Positions 17,188 to 24,167 of a stretch of 46,582 nucleotides of DNA are shown piece after piece. The DNA lies in contig NZ_RBAM01000027.1 in the NCBI RefSeq assembly GCF_003626645.1, forward strand, positions 1 to 46,582. The letters are read 5' to 3'. The notes below the pieces were generated by a model. That model saw only the letters and a program-made list of their open reading frames with translations. It was not told the DNA's origin and did no database searches. Source of the stretch: Streptomyces klenkii (GTDB lineage Bacteria; Actinomycetota; Actinomycetes; Streptomycetales; Streptomycetaceae). Position 1 is the stretch's first letter. The number at the start of each line of letters is the position of its first letter. Position numbers and translations under genes: made by a program.

Positions 17188-17230
17188 CACGGGGGTGGAC
17201 GGCCGGTTTCCCGGCTGCCCACCCCCGCGT
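17188..17230. terminator. Strong bidirectional terminator between bldB-like gene and esxA
   Basis: GGGGGTGG (17191-17198) pairs with CCACCCCC (17219-17226), and inner GCCGG (17202-17206) pairs with CCGGC (17211-17215) around a TTTC loop. Flanking CAC/GTG adds further pairing. It is symmetrical, so it can serve both convergent genes. The remaining bases to 17293 show nothing else. Confidence 0.75.
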
Positions 17231-17293
17231 GCTGTCGTGCGGCCCGTCAGCGGCTGATGTGCGTGGCTTCAGCGCCGGCTCGGGCAGTTCGCC

Positions 17294-17602
17294 TCAGTAG
17301 CTGATGTCGAAGAGCTGCGACGCCTTCTTGTCGGTCGCGTGGAAGTGCTCGCCGCCCTTGAGGACGAGGTCCGCGACGTGCTTGAGCGTCGCCTGGATGT
17401 GCGCGCTGCGCTTGCGGAACTCCGCGTCCACCTGGAGCATCGCCTGGTGGGCCTCGCCCTCCCAGCCGGCCGCGACCTGGTTCACGGCGGCGCGCATGGA
17501 ATTCAGCTCCCGCTCGATCACGCCCGCGGCCTTCTTGATGTCATCGGACGCGGTCTGCAGGGAGCTGTAATTGACTACAAGCTCTCCACCCTGGTCTGGC
17601 AT
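17294..17602 (-). CDS. esxA: WXG100 secreted protein EsxA-like
   Basis: 102 aa, the standard WXG100 length. Two long amphipathic helices flank the turn GWEGEA, whose WEG (residues 47-49) is the WxG motif. It ends LFDISY. It has no signal peptide, as expected for an ESX substrate exported as a helical-hairpin dimer with its partner. The ATG start lies 81 bp beyond esxB, in the same direction. The gap contains a small hairpin GGGCG-CGTA-CGCCC that might tune the EsxA:EsxB ratio. Which of the two genes is called EsxA follows the Streptomyces order next to bldB and is a convention. Confidence 0.92.
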   Translation of the reverse strand: MPDQGGELVVNYSSLQTASDDIKKAAGVIERELNSMRAAVNQVAAGWEGEAHQAMLQVDAEFRKRSAHIQATLKHVADLVLKGGEHFHATDKKASQLFDISY

Positions 17603-17683
17603 GTGTCCCCACCCTTTGTGGTGTCGTTCATCGGTCGAAAAGGAATCGGAACCGGCGGGCGTACGCGCCCGGGCCCGGCTTTT

Positions 17684-18073
17684 TCAGAGGTCGTCGATCG
17701 CGCTGCGCTGCTGCGTGCCGTGGTTCGCGCCGGCGCCCCCGGACGCGGCACCGCCGCCGCTGACGTCGACGCCCCGCATCTGGGCGGCGATCTCCGCGTC
17801 GGTCGCCCCGGAGGTGCGGTGCGTCAGGGCGACGGCCTCACGCACCCGGTCGATCATCCGGCGCACGCGGTCGTGGTCGTCGTTGAGGTCCATCTGCGCC
17901 TTGCGGAAGGCCGAGTGGGCATCGCCCTTCCACGAGCTGCCGCCGTCCAGCGTGGCGATGACGTTCGCCAGCTGGCGCAGGTTGGCCGAGAAATGTGAGC
18001 TGGTCGTGTCGATGGCGTCCGTGAAGGTCTTGAACGCCTGGTCACTGACCTTCTGCTTGCCGTTCTCCGACAT
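17684..18073 (-). CDS. esxB: WXG100 secreted protein EsxB-like
   Basis: 129 aa, longer than a minimal WXG100 protein because of a Gly/Ala/Ser-rich C-terminal tail of about 25 residues (VSGGGAASGGAGANHG). The WxG turn is SSWKGDA. Helices on either side (DQAFKTFTDAIDTTSSHF; LNDDHDRVRRMIDRVREAVAL) fit the helical hairpin fold. The ATG at 18073 has AAAGGCGG upstream; the same frame is open further upstream but has no better start. It is the likely heterodimer partner of EsxA and first gene of an esxB-esxA operon with a good promoter at 18265-18293. The C-terminal export signal of other ESX systems (YxxxD/E) is not evident. Confidence 0.9.
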   Translation of the reverse strand: MSENGKQKVSDQAFKTFTDAIDTTSSHFSANLRQLANVIATLDGGSSWKGDAHSAFRKAQMDLNDDHDRVRRMIDRVREAVALTHRTSGATDAEIAAQMRGVDVSGGGAASGGAGANHGTQQRSAIDDL

Positions 18074-18240
18074 GTTCCGCCTTTCCCCCGAGGGGCCTGT
18101 CTTTTGATGTGTAATTGACGCCGGACGCGGACGCCGACAGCGCAGGACCGGACGATGCCGGAGCCGGTGCACGTGCCGGGCGCGGTTCCCGCGATCGGCT
18201 CGCCGGCCGTCCGGTCGTCACCCCGTGCCTTCCCCCTGGA

Positions 18241-18257
18241 GCGCCCGCGAAGGGCGC
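18241..18257 (-). promoter_or_regulatory. esxB: Hairpin at the start of the esxB leader
   Basis: GCGCCC-N5-GGGCGC, 6-bp arms at 18241-18246 and 18252-18257. It sits within a few bases of the predicted transcription start near 18258, so it would be at the 5' end of the esxBA mRNA. The rest of the leader to 18074 holds only the ribosome-binding site and GC-rich sequence. Confidence 0.4.
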
Positions 18258-18264
18258 CCATGTC

Positions 18265-18293
18265 ACTCTAGCCACTCGCGACGCGTGCCCCAA
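18265..18293 (-). promoter_or_regulatory. esxB: esxB-esxA promoter
   Basis: Minus-strand TTGGGG (18288-18293), a 17-bp spacer and TAGAGT (18265-18270). This is the best housekeeping-type promoter I see in the window. It predicts a leader of about 185 nt before the esxB start and lies in the 271-bp gap after mycP. Confidence 0.6.
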
Positions 18294-18343
18294 CCACATA
18301 CATATCAGGCCTGTTTGACAGTCGTGGCATACCGTCACAGACC

Positions 18344-19990
18344 TCATGAGCCGCGCAGCCCCCTGCGCCGCCGGTGCTCCCGTCCCACGACGGCCGCCCC
18401 CGCGATCGCCGCGACGAGCACGGCCGCCCCGCCGAGCACGTACGTGGCGAGGCGCTCCTTGCGCTGCTGCGGGGTCTCGCCCACGGCCAGCGGGGCCACG
18501 TCGGGGGCCCGTACGTTGCGCGCCTGGGGCTTGGCCGGGGTGACGCGGTCGAGCGGGTGGGCGTCCTCCGTGAGGGCGCGGACGGGGTCGACGACGCCCC
18601 AGCCGATGTAGCGGTCGTGGCCGTTGGTGGCGCGTTCCGCGGTCTGCTCAATCTGGGCGACGACCTGGTGCTGCTTCCAGTCGGGGTGCTTGGCGCGGAT
18701 GAGGGCGGCGACACCGGCCACGTACGGGGCGGAGAAGCTGGTGCCGTTGTCGACGCACTGGCCGCCGAGGGGGACGGTGGAGACCATCTCGACGCCGGGC
18801 GCGGCGACGCCCACGAACTCGCCGGGCTGCGAGAAGGACGCGCGCTCGTTATTGCGGTCGGACGCGCCGACCGCGAGGACGCCCTTGTACGCGGCGGGGT
18901 AGGTCTCCTTGACCTCGCCGCCGAGGCCGTCGTTGCCCGCCGAGGCGACCACGACGACGTCCTTCTCCAGGGCGTCCTTGACGGCGAGTTCGAGGTCGGA
19001 GTCGGGAAGGAGGGCCTTCGTCGTGTCCTGGGAGATGTTGATGACGCGCGCTCCGGCGGCGACGGCCAGGCCGATGCCCTGGGCGAGGGTGCGGGAGGTG
19101 CCCGTGCCCTTCTCGTCGTTCTGGCGGATCGGGATGATGACCGACTCCGGGGCGATGCCGACGAAGCCGCTGCCGGGGGCCGGGCGGGCCGCGATGATGC
19201 CCGCGACCTTGGTGCCGTGGCCCACGAGGTCGAGGGTCGGATCGGGCTTCGGCTTCTCGGGCTCCTTCTCCGGCGGCTTCTCCGGGCTCTTCTCGGGGCT
19301 CTTGGAGGGGCTCGGCTCCGGGGACTTCTCCGGCTTCCCGGACGCGTTCTTGCCGCCCCCCGAGGGGCTGGCCGACGGGCCCGGCGACGGCGTGCCCTTG
19401 TCCTTCTTCCCATCCTTCGCGCCTGCGGAGTGGCTGGGGGACGGTCCCGGCGCGGGCGCACGGGGCCCGTCCTTCGCGTCCGCCCTCACGCCCGTCGCGT
19501 CCTTGGCGCCGCCGGCCGTGGTGCTGCCGTCCTTGGCCGCCTCCGGCATGCCGGTGAGCAGGTCGGCCCCGCTCTCGGCGTCGACGGCGCCCTTCAGCTG
19601 CGGGTTCTTGACGTCGACGCCCGTGTCGATGACGGCCACGCGGACCGGCCGGCCGGAGCTGTCCCGGCCCTTGGTGTCCTGCCAGAGGCGGTCGAGGAGG
19701 ATCCGCTGGAGGGACCAGGGAGTGCCCTTGATGGGCTTGGCGGGGTAGGTGCACTCGCCGCTGCCGTCAAGGTTCACCGACATGGATGAGGCCTCATGCG
19801 GGGGCGGGGCGTCGTGCGCGGGTGGGGCCTCATGCGGGGCCTCATGCGGGGCCCCATGCGGGGGTACGGCGTCGTGCGCGGCGGCATGGGGCAGCGCCGC
19901 TGCGGCGGAGGCGGCCGTCACGCCCATGGTGAGCGCCGCTGACAGGGCGAGGGCGAGTGATGTCGTCGTTCGTGGCATCGGCTGTCTCAC
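18344..19990 (-). CDS. mycP: Type VII secretion-associated subtilisin-like protease (mycosin)
   Basis: 548 aa membrane-anchored serine protease needed for ESX function. A signal peptide (about residues 1-30) precedes the catalytic domain: Asp122 (AVIDTGVDV), His258 (VGHGTKVAG), oxyanion Asn353 and Ser418 (NGTSFSAPYVAG). A C-terminal membrane helix (LGGAAVLVAAIAGAAVVG) is followed by an Arg-rich tail. Two low-complexity stretches stand out: residues 34-67, with repeated HEA/HDA/HGA units encoded by the dispersed GCATGAGGC element, and a Lys/Pro/Ser/Glu-rich insertion at about 165-252 between the Asp and the His. The GTG start at 19990 overlaps the eccB stop (GTGA); an ATG four codons later is an alternative. 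Confidence 0.94.
   Translation of the reverse strand: MRQPMPRTTTSLALALSAALTMGVTAASAAAALPHAAAHDAVPPHGAPHEAPHEAPPAHDAPPPHEASSMSVNLDGSGECTYPAKPIKGTPWSLQRILLDRLWQDTKGRDSSGRPVRVAVIDTGVDVKNPQLKGAVDAESGADLLTGMPEAAKDGSTTAGGAKDATGVRADAKDGPRAPAPGPSPSHSAGAKDGKKDKGTPSPGPSASPSGGGKNASGKPEKSPEPSPSKSPEKSPEKPPEKEPEKPKPDPTLDLVGHGTKVAGIIAARPAPGSGFVGIAPESVIIPIRQNDEKGTGTSRTLAQGIGLAVAAGARVINISQDTTKALLPDSDLELAVKDALEKDVVVVASAGNDGLGGEVKETYPAAYKGVLAVGASDRNNERASFSQPGEFVGVAAPGVEMVSTVPLGGQCVDNGTSFSAPYVAGVAALIRAKHPDWKQHQVVAQIEQTAERATNGHDRYIGWGVVDPVRALTEDAHPLDRVTPAKPQARNVRAPDVAPLAVGETPQQRKERLATYVLGGAAVLVAAIAGAAVVGREHRRRRGLRGS
19791..19861. repeat. GCCTCATGCGG repeats inside mycP
   Basis: Three exact GCCTCATGCGG copies (19791, 19827, 19839) and one GCCCCATGCGG (19851) within 71 bp. 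On the coding strand they are read as Pro-His-Glu-Ala or Pro-His-Gly-Ala in the linker right after the signal peptide. The frame is open, so the repeat is translated. Confidence 0.85.
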
Positions 19991-21594
19991 GATCCCTGCG
20001 GCTGCCTGGCGCTGTTGGTGTCCAGCCGCGGCCCCGTAGGCAGGAACTGCGACCAGTTCGCGGGCACGGGCAGGGGGTCGACCTTTCCGTAGCCGAGCCT
20101 GGTGCGTGCCTGGTCGGACTCGGTGGGGCCGGCGGCTCCGGTGGTGCCCGCCGCCTCGTGCGGCGCCTCAGGCGAGCCGTCCGGGCCCGCCGACGGGGTG
20201 GCCTTCTCGCCGATCTTCGACTTGCCCGCACCGCTGTCGCTGTTGGACTGGACCGCGTAGCGCAGCCCCGTGTCGGTGACGAGGAAGACCGATCCGCTGT
20301 TGGTCTGGCGCCCCGTGACCTGCCGGTAGAGGAGCCCGGAGCCCGGGGTGACGTACGCGCTGGTGGCTCCGTCCGGGATCGTCGCCGGGTACTCGGTGCC
20401 CGCCCAGGTGGCGAGTTCGGTGGCGCCGCCCGCGGACATGCCCCCGAAGATGCTGCACACGGTGTCCTTGTTGTCGTCGCCGGCACCTGTGAAGTTCGCC
20501 TGCCGGGGCACCGTGGCGGGCCAGTGGTACTGCCCGTAGAACTCGTCCTCCGCCGGGGTGAAGGCCGCCGCGCTCACCCGCTCCGGCACACCTGCCTGAC
20601 CGAGCGCCGCCAGCTTCTTGCTGTTGAGGAGCAGCTTGGCGACGAGCGGCGAGACGCGCTGGACCTTGCCGCGGAGCACCACGTAGTTCTGGGTGCCGCT
20701 GCCGGTGGGCGCTTCGAGGACGGTGCCGACGCGGTCGGCCTTGCCCGGCAGGGTGCCGACGCCGGCGTCCGCGCCGATGTCGCCGCCGGTCTCCGGGAAG
20801 ACGATGGGCGCGCCGTCGTGCAGGGTGTCCAGCCAGTCCTTGGTGACGGGCTGGGCCTTGGCCCCGTCGTTGAAGACGGAGCGGAGCAGCAGGTTGTGGT
20901 CGGAGGCGTCGGCGGACCGCCAGTCCTCACCGCCGAGCAAGTACTTGGTGCCCTGGGGGTCGACGAGGTAGCGAGCCCCGTCCGGCCCCTGCACGTACAG
21001 GGCCTGGTTGCCGCGCAGACGCTGTTCGCCGGTGAGCTTCTTCAGCTTCGGGTCGCGCCCCGCGAAGAGGAAAACAGCCTTCTGGGTGGTCCGCCCCGTG
21101 CCGCCGGGCTGCTCGCAGACGGCCCACTGCTTCTGCTTGCCCGCCTCGTCGGCGCCGGGCATGCGGTCGGGGGCGTACGGGATGCCGAGCGTGGGGCCGC
21201 GCGGGATGTGGCCGTTGTCGAGCTCCTCCTCCTTCACCTTGATGACGGTGGACTTCTCCGGGGTCAGGAGCAGTTTCGCGGAGGCGAAGTTGAGGACGGG
21301 GTGCAGCTGTTTCTTGCCCTCCGTCGTCAGGACGACGTAGCGGGTGGTGGACTGGCTGCCGACGATGACGTGTGCGGCCTCGTCGTCCCAGCCCTTGGGG
21401 GCGGTCGGCCGGAACATGCCCCATGCCCCGAAGCCGGCGACCAGCACCGCGCCGGCCACGAGGCCGGGCAGGACCGCGCGCAGGGGGCGGGGGGCTCCCT
21501 CTTCCGTCCCGCTGGGCGAAGGCTGGAGGAAGGCCGCGATCGTGCGCTTCCTCGCGAAGATGTAGGCATTGAGCTCATCCCGCCGTGATGCCAT
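19987..21594 (-). CDS. eccB: Type VII secretion protein EccB
   Basis: 535 aa. A short cytoplasmic N-terminus beginning MASRRDELNAYIFARKR, a typical EccB start, is followed by one membrane helix (about residues 38-60) and a large extracytoplasmic domain with the repeated beta-rich segments of EccB (YVVLTTEGKKQLHPVLNFASAKLL; RYAVQSNSDS). The conserved cysteine pair is present (AVCEQPGG; TVCSIFGG). EccB is a core subunit of the ESX membrane complex. The first gene of an eccB-mycP pair, with GTGA overlap. It is divergent from eccE. Near the C-terminus the sequence EAPHEAAG is encoded by a GCACGAGGC variant of the dispersed element (20153-20163). Confidence 0.94.
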   Translation of the reverse strand: MASRRDELNAYIFARKRTIAAFLQPSPSGTEEGAPRPLRAVLPGLVAGAVLVAGFGAWGMFRPTAPKGWDDEAAHVIVGSQSTTRYVVLTTEGKKQLHPVLNFASAKLLLTPEKSTVIKVKEEELDNGHIPRGPTLGIPYAPDRMPGADEAGKQKQWAVCEQPGGTGRTTQKAVFLFAGRDPKLKKLTGEQRLRGNQALYVQGPDGARYLVDPQGTKYLLGGEDWRSADASDHNLLLRSVFNDGAKAQPVTKDWLDTLHDGAPIVFPETGGDIGADAGVGTLPGKADRVGTVLEAPTGSGTQNYVVLRGKVQRVSPLVAKLLLNSKKLAALGQAGVPERVSAAAFTPAEDEFYGQYHWPATVPRQANFTGAGDDNKDTVCSIFGGMSAGGATELATWAGTEYPATIPDGATSAYVTPGSGLLYRQVTGRQTNSGSVFLVTDTGLRYAVQSNSDSGAGKSKIGEKATPSAGPDGSPEAPHEAAGTTGAAGPTESDQARTRLGYGKVDPLPVPANWSQFLPTGPRLDTNSARQPQGS

Positions 21595-21667
21595 GTGTAG
21601 CCGCTCTCTCCTCTGGTCGTCGGCGTCGGTCGACAGGCGCTGCGCTTGGTCGGGTTGTCGTACCGGC

Positions 21668-21686
21668 CCCTACTATGCCGGTAGGG
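21668..21686. promoter_or_regulatory. Inverted repeat in the eccB-eccE divergent region
   Basis: CCCTAC-N7-GTAGGG (arms 21668-21673, 21681-21686), near the middle of the 172-bp gap between divergent eccB and eccE. The arms contain TAGGG/CCCTA, so the dyad may overlap -10 elements on both strands. It is a candidate operator; the regulator is unknown. Confidence 0.4.
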
Positions 21687-21766
21687 ATCAGCGCGCCTGT
21701 CAGGGCATGCCGCTGATCGGATTCCCGGCCGGCCCACGGAGGCGGCCGAAAACGGCTGAGGGGGCT

Positions 21767-23056
21767 GTGACGGGCATGGGTGCCGCAACGCAAGTGCGGG
21801 CGCGGGGGAATGCCGCGCACGGGGCGACCGCCGTCGCCCCGCGGGCCGCGGCACGGGGCGGGGGCACGGGGCCGGTGCGGCTGCAACAGCTGGTGCTGAT
21901 CGAGGTCGCCGCGGGCCTCGTGCTGCTCGGGTGGGCATCCGGCCCGCTGCTGCTCGCGCCGGCCGCCGTGGTGGCCGTGGTGCTGGTGCTGCTCGCGCTG
22001 GTCCCGCTGGGTCAGCGGCCGGTGGCCGAGTCGCTGCTGGCCTCGCTGTCGCTGCGGGCCCGCGTCCGCAGCGCTGCACCGGCGGACGCGGGTACGGACC
22101 CGGCGATCGCTCCGGTCGTCGAATGCGAACCGGCCCTGCGGACAAGCACGTTCACGGACCGCGGGCAGCGTGCGGTCGGCCTGGTGGGGGACGGCACGTT
22201 CGTGACGGCCGTGCTGCGCATCGACGCCGTGGACGCCCCGCTGCGCCCCGTGCGGGCCGAGAAGGCGCTGCCGCTGGCCCTGTTGCGGGACGCCCTGGAC
22301 GTCGACGGCATCAGGCTGGAGTCCGTACAGGTGCTGCAAAGCACCCTGCCGGCCCCGGCGCCGCACCTGCCCTCGGAGGCACTGGCCGCGCGGAACTACG
22401 CGCCGCTCCAGGCCCTGTCCGGGGCTCCGGCCGTACGGACGACGTGGGTGGCGCTCAAGCTCGACCCCGAGCTGTGCCCGGAGGCCGTCGAGGCGCGCGG
22501 CGGGGGCGAGGAGGGCGTACGCCGCTGCGTGCTGCGCGCGGCGGACCAGCTGGCGAGCCGGCTGCAGGGGGCCGGCTTCCGGGCGGTGCTGCTGTCCGAG
22601 GAGGACCTGACGGCCGCGCTGTCCACGGCGGCGAACATCAACCCTGTGGCCTCCGCGCAGGCCGCGCGGTCCGCCACGCCCGCACGGCGCACGCTGGAGA
22701 GCTCCCGGGCGCTGCGGTGCGACGACCGCTGGCACACGACGTACTGGCTGGCGCGCTGGCCGCAGCTCGGGCCCGGGGCCACCCCGCTGCCGCAGCTCGC
22801 CGCACACCTCACCGCGCTGCCCGCTCTGTCGACGACGCTGAGCCTGACGCTGGGGCGCGGTGGTCTGCGCAACGGGCGTCATGCCCCGACACTGACCGCG
22901 CACATCCGGGTGACGGGGCGCAGCTCCGACGAACTGGCCGCGACGCGGCGGGATCTGGAGCGCGCGGCGCGCGCCGCGCGGACCGGCCTCGTGCGGCTCG
23001 ACCACGAGCAGGTGCCCGGCATGCTCGCCACTCTGCCCCTGGGAGGCACGCGCTGA
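21767..23056 (+). CDS. eccE: Type VII secretion protein EccE
   Basis: 429 aa. I choose the GTG at 21767, with GAGGGGG a few bases upstream; an ATG three codons later is possible. Two adjacent hydrophobic segments at about residues 37-83 (LVLIEVAAGLVLLGWASGP and the following stretch) are followed by a soluble domain containing the EccE-type region around GLVGDGTFVTAVLRIDAVD and RWHTTYWLARWP. EccE is the peripheral membrane subunit of the ESX core. The stop overlaps the next start as TGATG. Sequence conservation in this family is low, so the call relies on topology plus position beside eccB. Confidence 0.87.
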   Translation: MTGMGAATQVRARGNAAHGATAVAPRAAARGGGTGPVRLQQLVLIEVAAGLVLLGWASGPLLLAPAAVVAVVLVLLALVPLGQRPVAESLLASLSLRARVRSAAPADAGTDPAIAPVVECEPALRTSTFTDRGQRAVGLVGDGTFVTAVLRIDAVDAPLRPVRAEKALPLALLRDALDVDGIRLESVQVLQSTLPAPAPHLPSEALAARNYAPLQALSGAPAVRTTWVALKLDPELCPEAVEARGGGEEGVRRCVLRAADQLASRLQGAGFRAVLLSEEDLTAALSTAANINPVASAQAARSATPARRTLESSRALRCDDRWHTTYWLARWPQLGPGATPLPQLAAHLTALPALSTTLSLTLGRGGLRNGRHAPTLTAHIRVTGRSSDELAATRRDLERAARAARTGLVRLDHEQVPGMLATLPLGGTR

Positions 23057-23820
23057 TGGCCATCACTACGCCCTCCTCCCCCGCGGCTACGGGTTCGACC
23101 TCCGGCGCCCGTACGGGGTGGCTCCGTGCCGGGCGCGGGCTGCTCGGGCCGCGCCGCGGCCGGCACGAGCTCGCTGCCGAGGAGTTCGAAGCGCTGGCGC
23201 TGCCCGTCGGTGACGACGGTGTGGTCATCGGCACCGACCCGCATGAGGCGCCCGCGGTCCTCGGGGTGGCCCGCCCCGTGCCGTTCGACGCCGTCCTGAT
23301 CGGCGGCGCCTGGACGGCTCAGGTGATCGCCCTGCGTACGGTCGGCACCGGGGCCCGGATCGCGGTGGAGACCGGCCGCCGCCGGCTGTGGACCGGGCTC
23401 GCCCAGGCCGCCAACGGCGGGCAGCCATGCGTGACGCTGCACGACGTCGGCCGAGTGCCGCCGCAGGGCCCGTCGGTGCACAGCCCGGTGCTGGTCGTAC
23501 GTGACTGCGGCGCACGGCCGCCCCGGGGCCGGGTCGTGGCCGCGCCTTGGCAGTCGGTCCTGACGCTGCTCCCCTACGTGGGGCCGGACGCACCGCGCCT
23601 GCTCGGCGGTGTCGACCTCGTCGGCATCCAGCGGGTCTCGCCGGAGGAGGCGGAACTGCTCGGCCGGATCCTGGGGCTGCCCCAGGCCGACGTCGAGGCA
23701 CTGCCCACGCTTCCGGAGACGGTGACGCTCTGGTGCGCCCGGGGGGCGTGGACGTACGTCGACGTGCGGGCGAGCGAGGCCGAGACGAGGCTGCTGGGAG
23801 CCCCGCGCCGCATGGACTGA
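23056..23820 (+). CDS. ESX-locus protein of unknown function
   Basis: 254 aa, starting at the ATG that overlaps the eccE stop (TGATG), so translationally coupled. No signal peptide or clear membrane helix is seen. The central part is beta-rich (VPFDAVLIGGAWTAQVIALRTVGTGARIAVETGRRRLW) and the C-terminal half contains LLGRILGLPQADVEALPTLPETVTLW. No catalytic motif is recognised. Coupling to eccE suggests an accessory role in the secretion complex. An exact GCATGAGGC copy at 23241-23249 encodes His-Glu-Ala in the segment DPHEAPAVLG. Confidence 0.8.
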   Translation: MAITTPSSPAATGSTSGARTGWLRAGRGLLGPRRGRHELAAEEFEALALPVGDDGVVIGTDPHEAPAVLGVARPVPFDAVLIGGAWTAQVIALRTVGTGARIAVETGRRRLWTGLAQAANGGQPCVTLHDVGRVPPQGPSVHSPVLVVRDCGARPPRGRVVAAPWQSVLTLLPYVGPDAPRLLGGVDLVGIQRVSPEEAELLGRILGLPQADVEALPTLPETVTLWCARGAWTYVDVRASEAETRLLGAPRRMD

Positions 23821-24167
23821 CCGGCCTCCGCACGGATCAGCCCTTGCTGAACCTGCCCTTGCCGAAGACGAGAAGCAGTTTGATGCCGTCGCTGCCCTCC
23901 GAGTTGCTGCCCAACAGGCGCGTGGCTCCCGTGCTCTCACCGGTCCGGTTGGTCCGGCACGGGGCCGCAGGTGACGCACGGGGCGGCCGGTGGGGTGGGG
24001 GCGGGCCTGCCCCGGCGGTGCGTATGGCGATTAGGCTGGGTGGGAGTACGGACGGGGGACCTCCACGGCATCCCCCGTCGCAACGGGGGACACCCGGGCG
24101 GTCGGACGACGGGAACGGTCGGGCCCGACAGGCATTTCATGGGCGCTAGACCACACCAGGAGGCAAT
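23821..24167 (+). promoter_or_regulatory. Promoter and alternative-hairpin leader of the EspI-like gene
   Basis: No gene is supported here. A TAGGCT -10 box lies at 24032-24037 without a clear -35, predicting a start near 24044. The leader contains ACGGGGGA (24052-24059), TCCCCCGT (24071-24078) and ACGGGGGA (24083-24090). The middle block can pair with either neighbour but not both, giving two mutually exclusive 8-bp hairpins. A 12-bp palindrome GTCGGGCCCGAC follows at 24118-24129, then the AGGAGG ribosome-binding site. The first 200 bases show nothing convincing apart from a short peptide-like frame on the minus strand. Confidence 0.45.
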
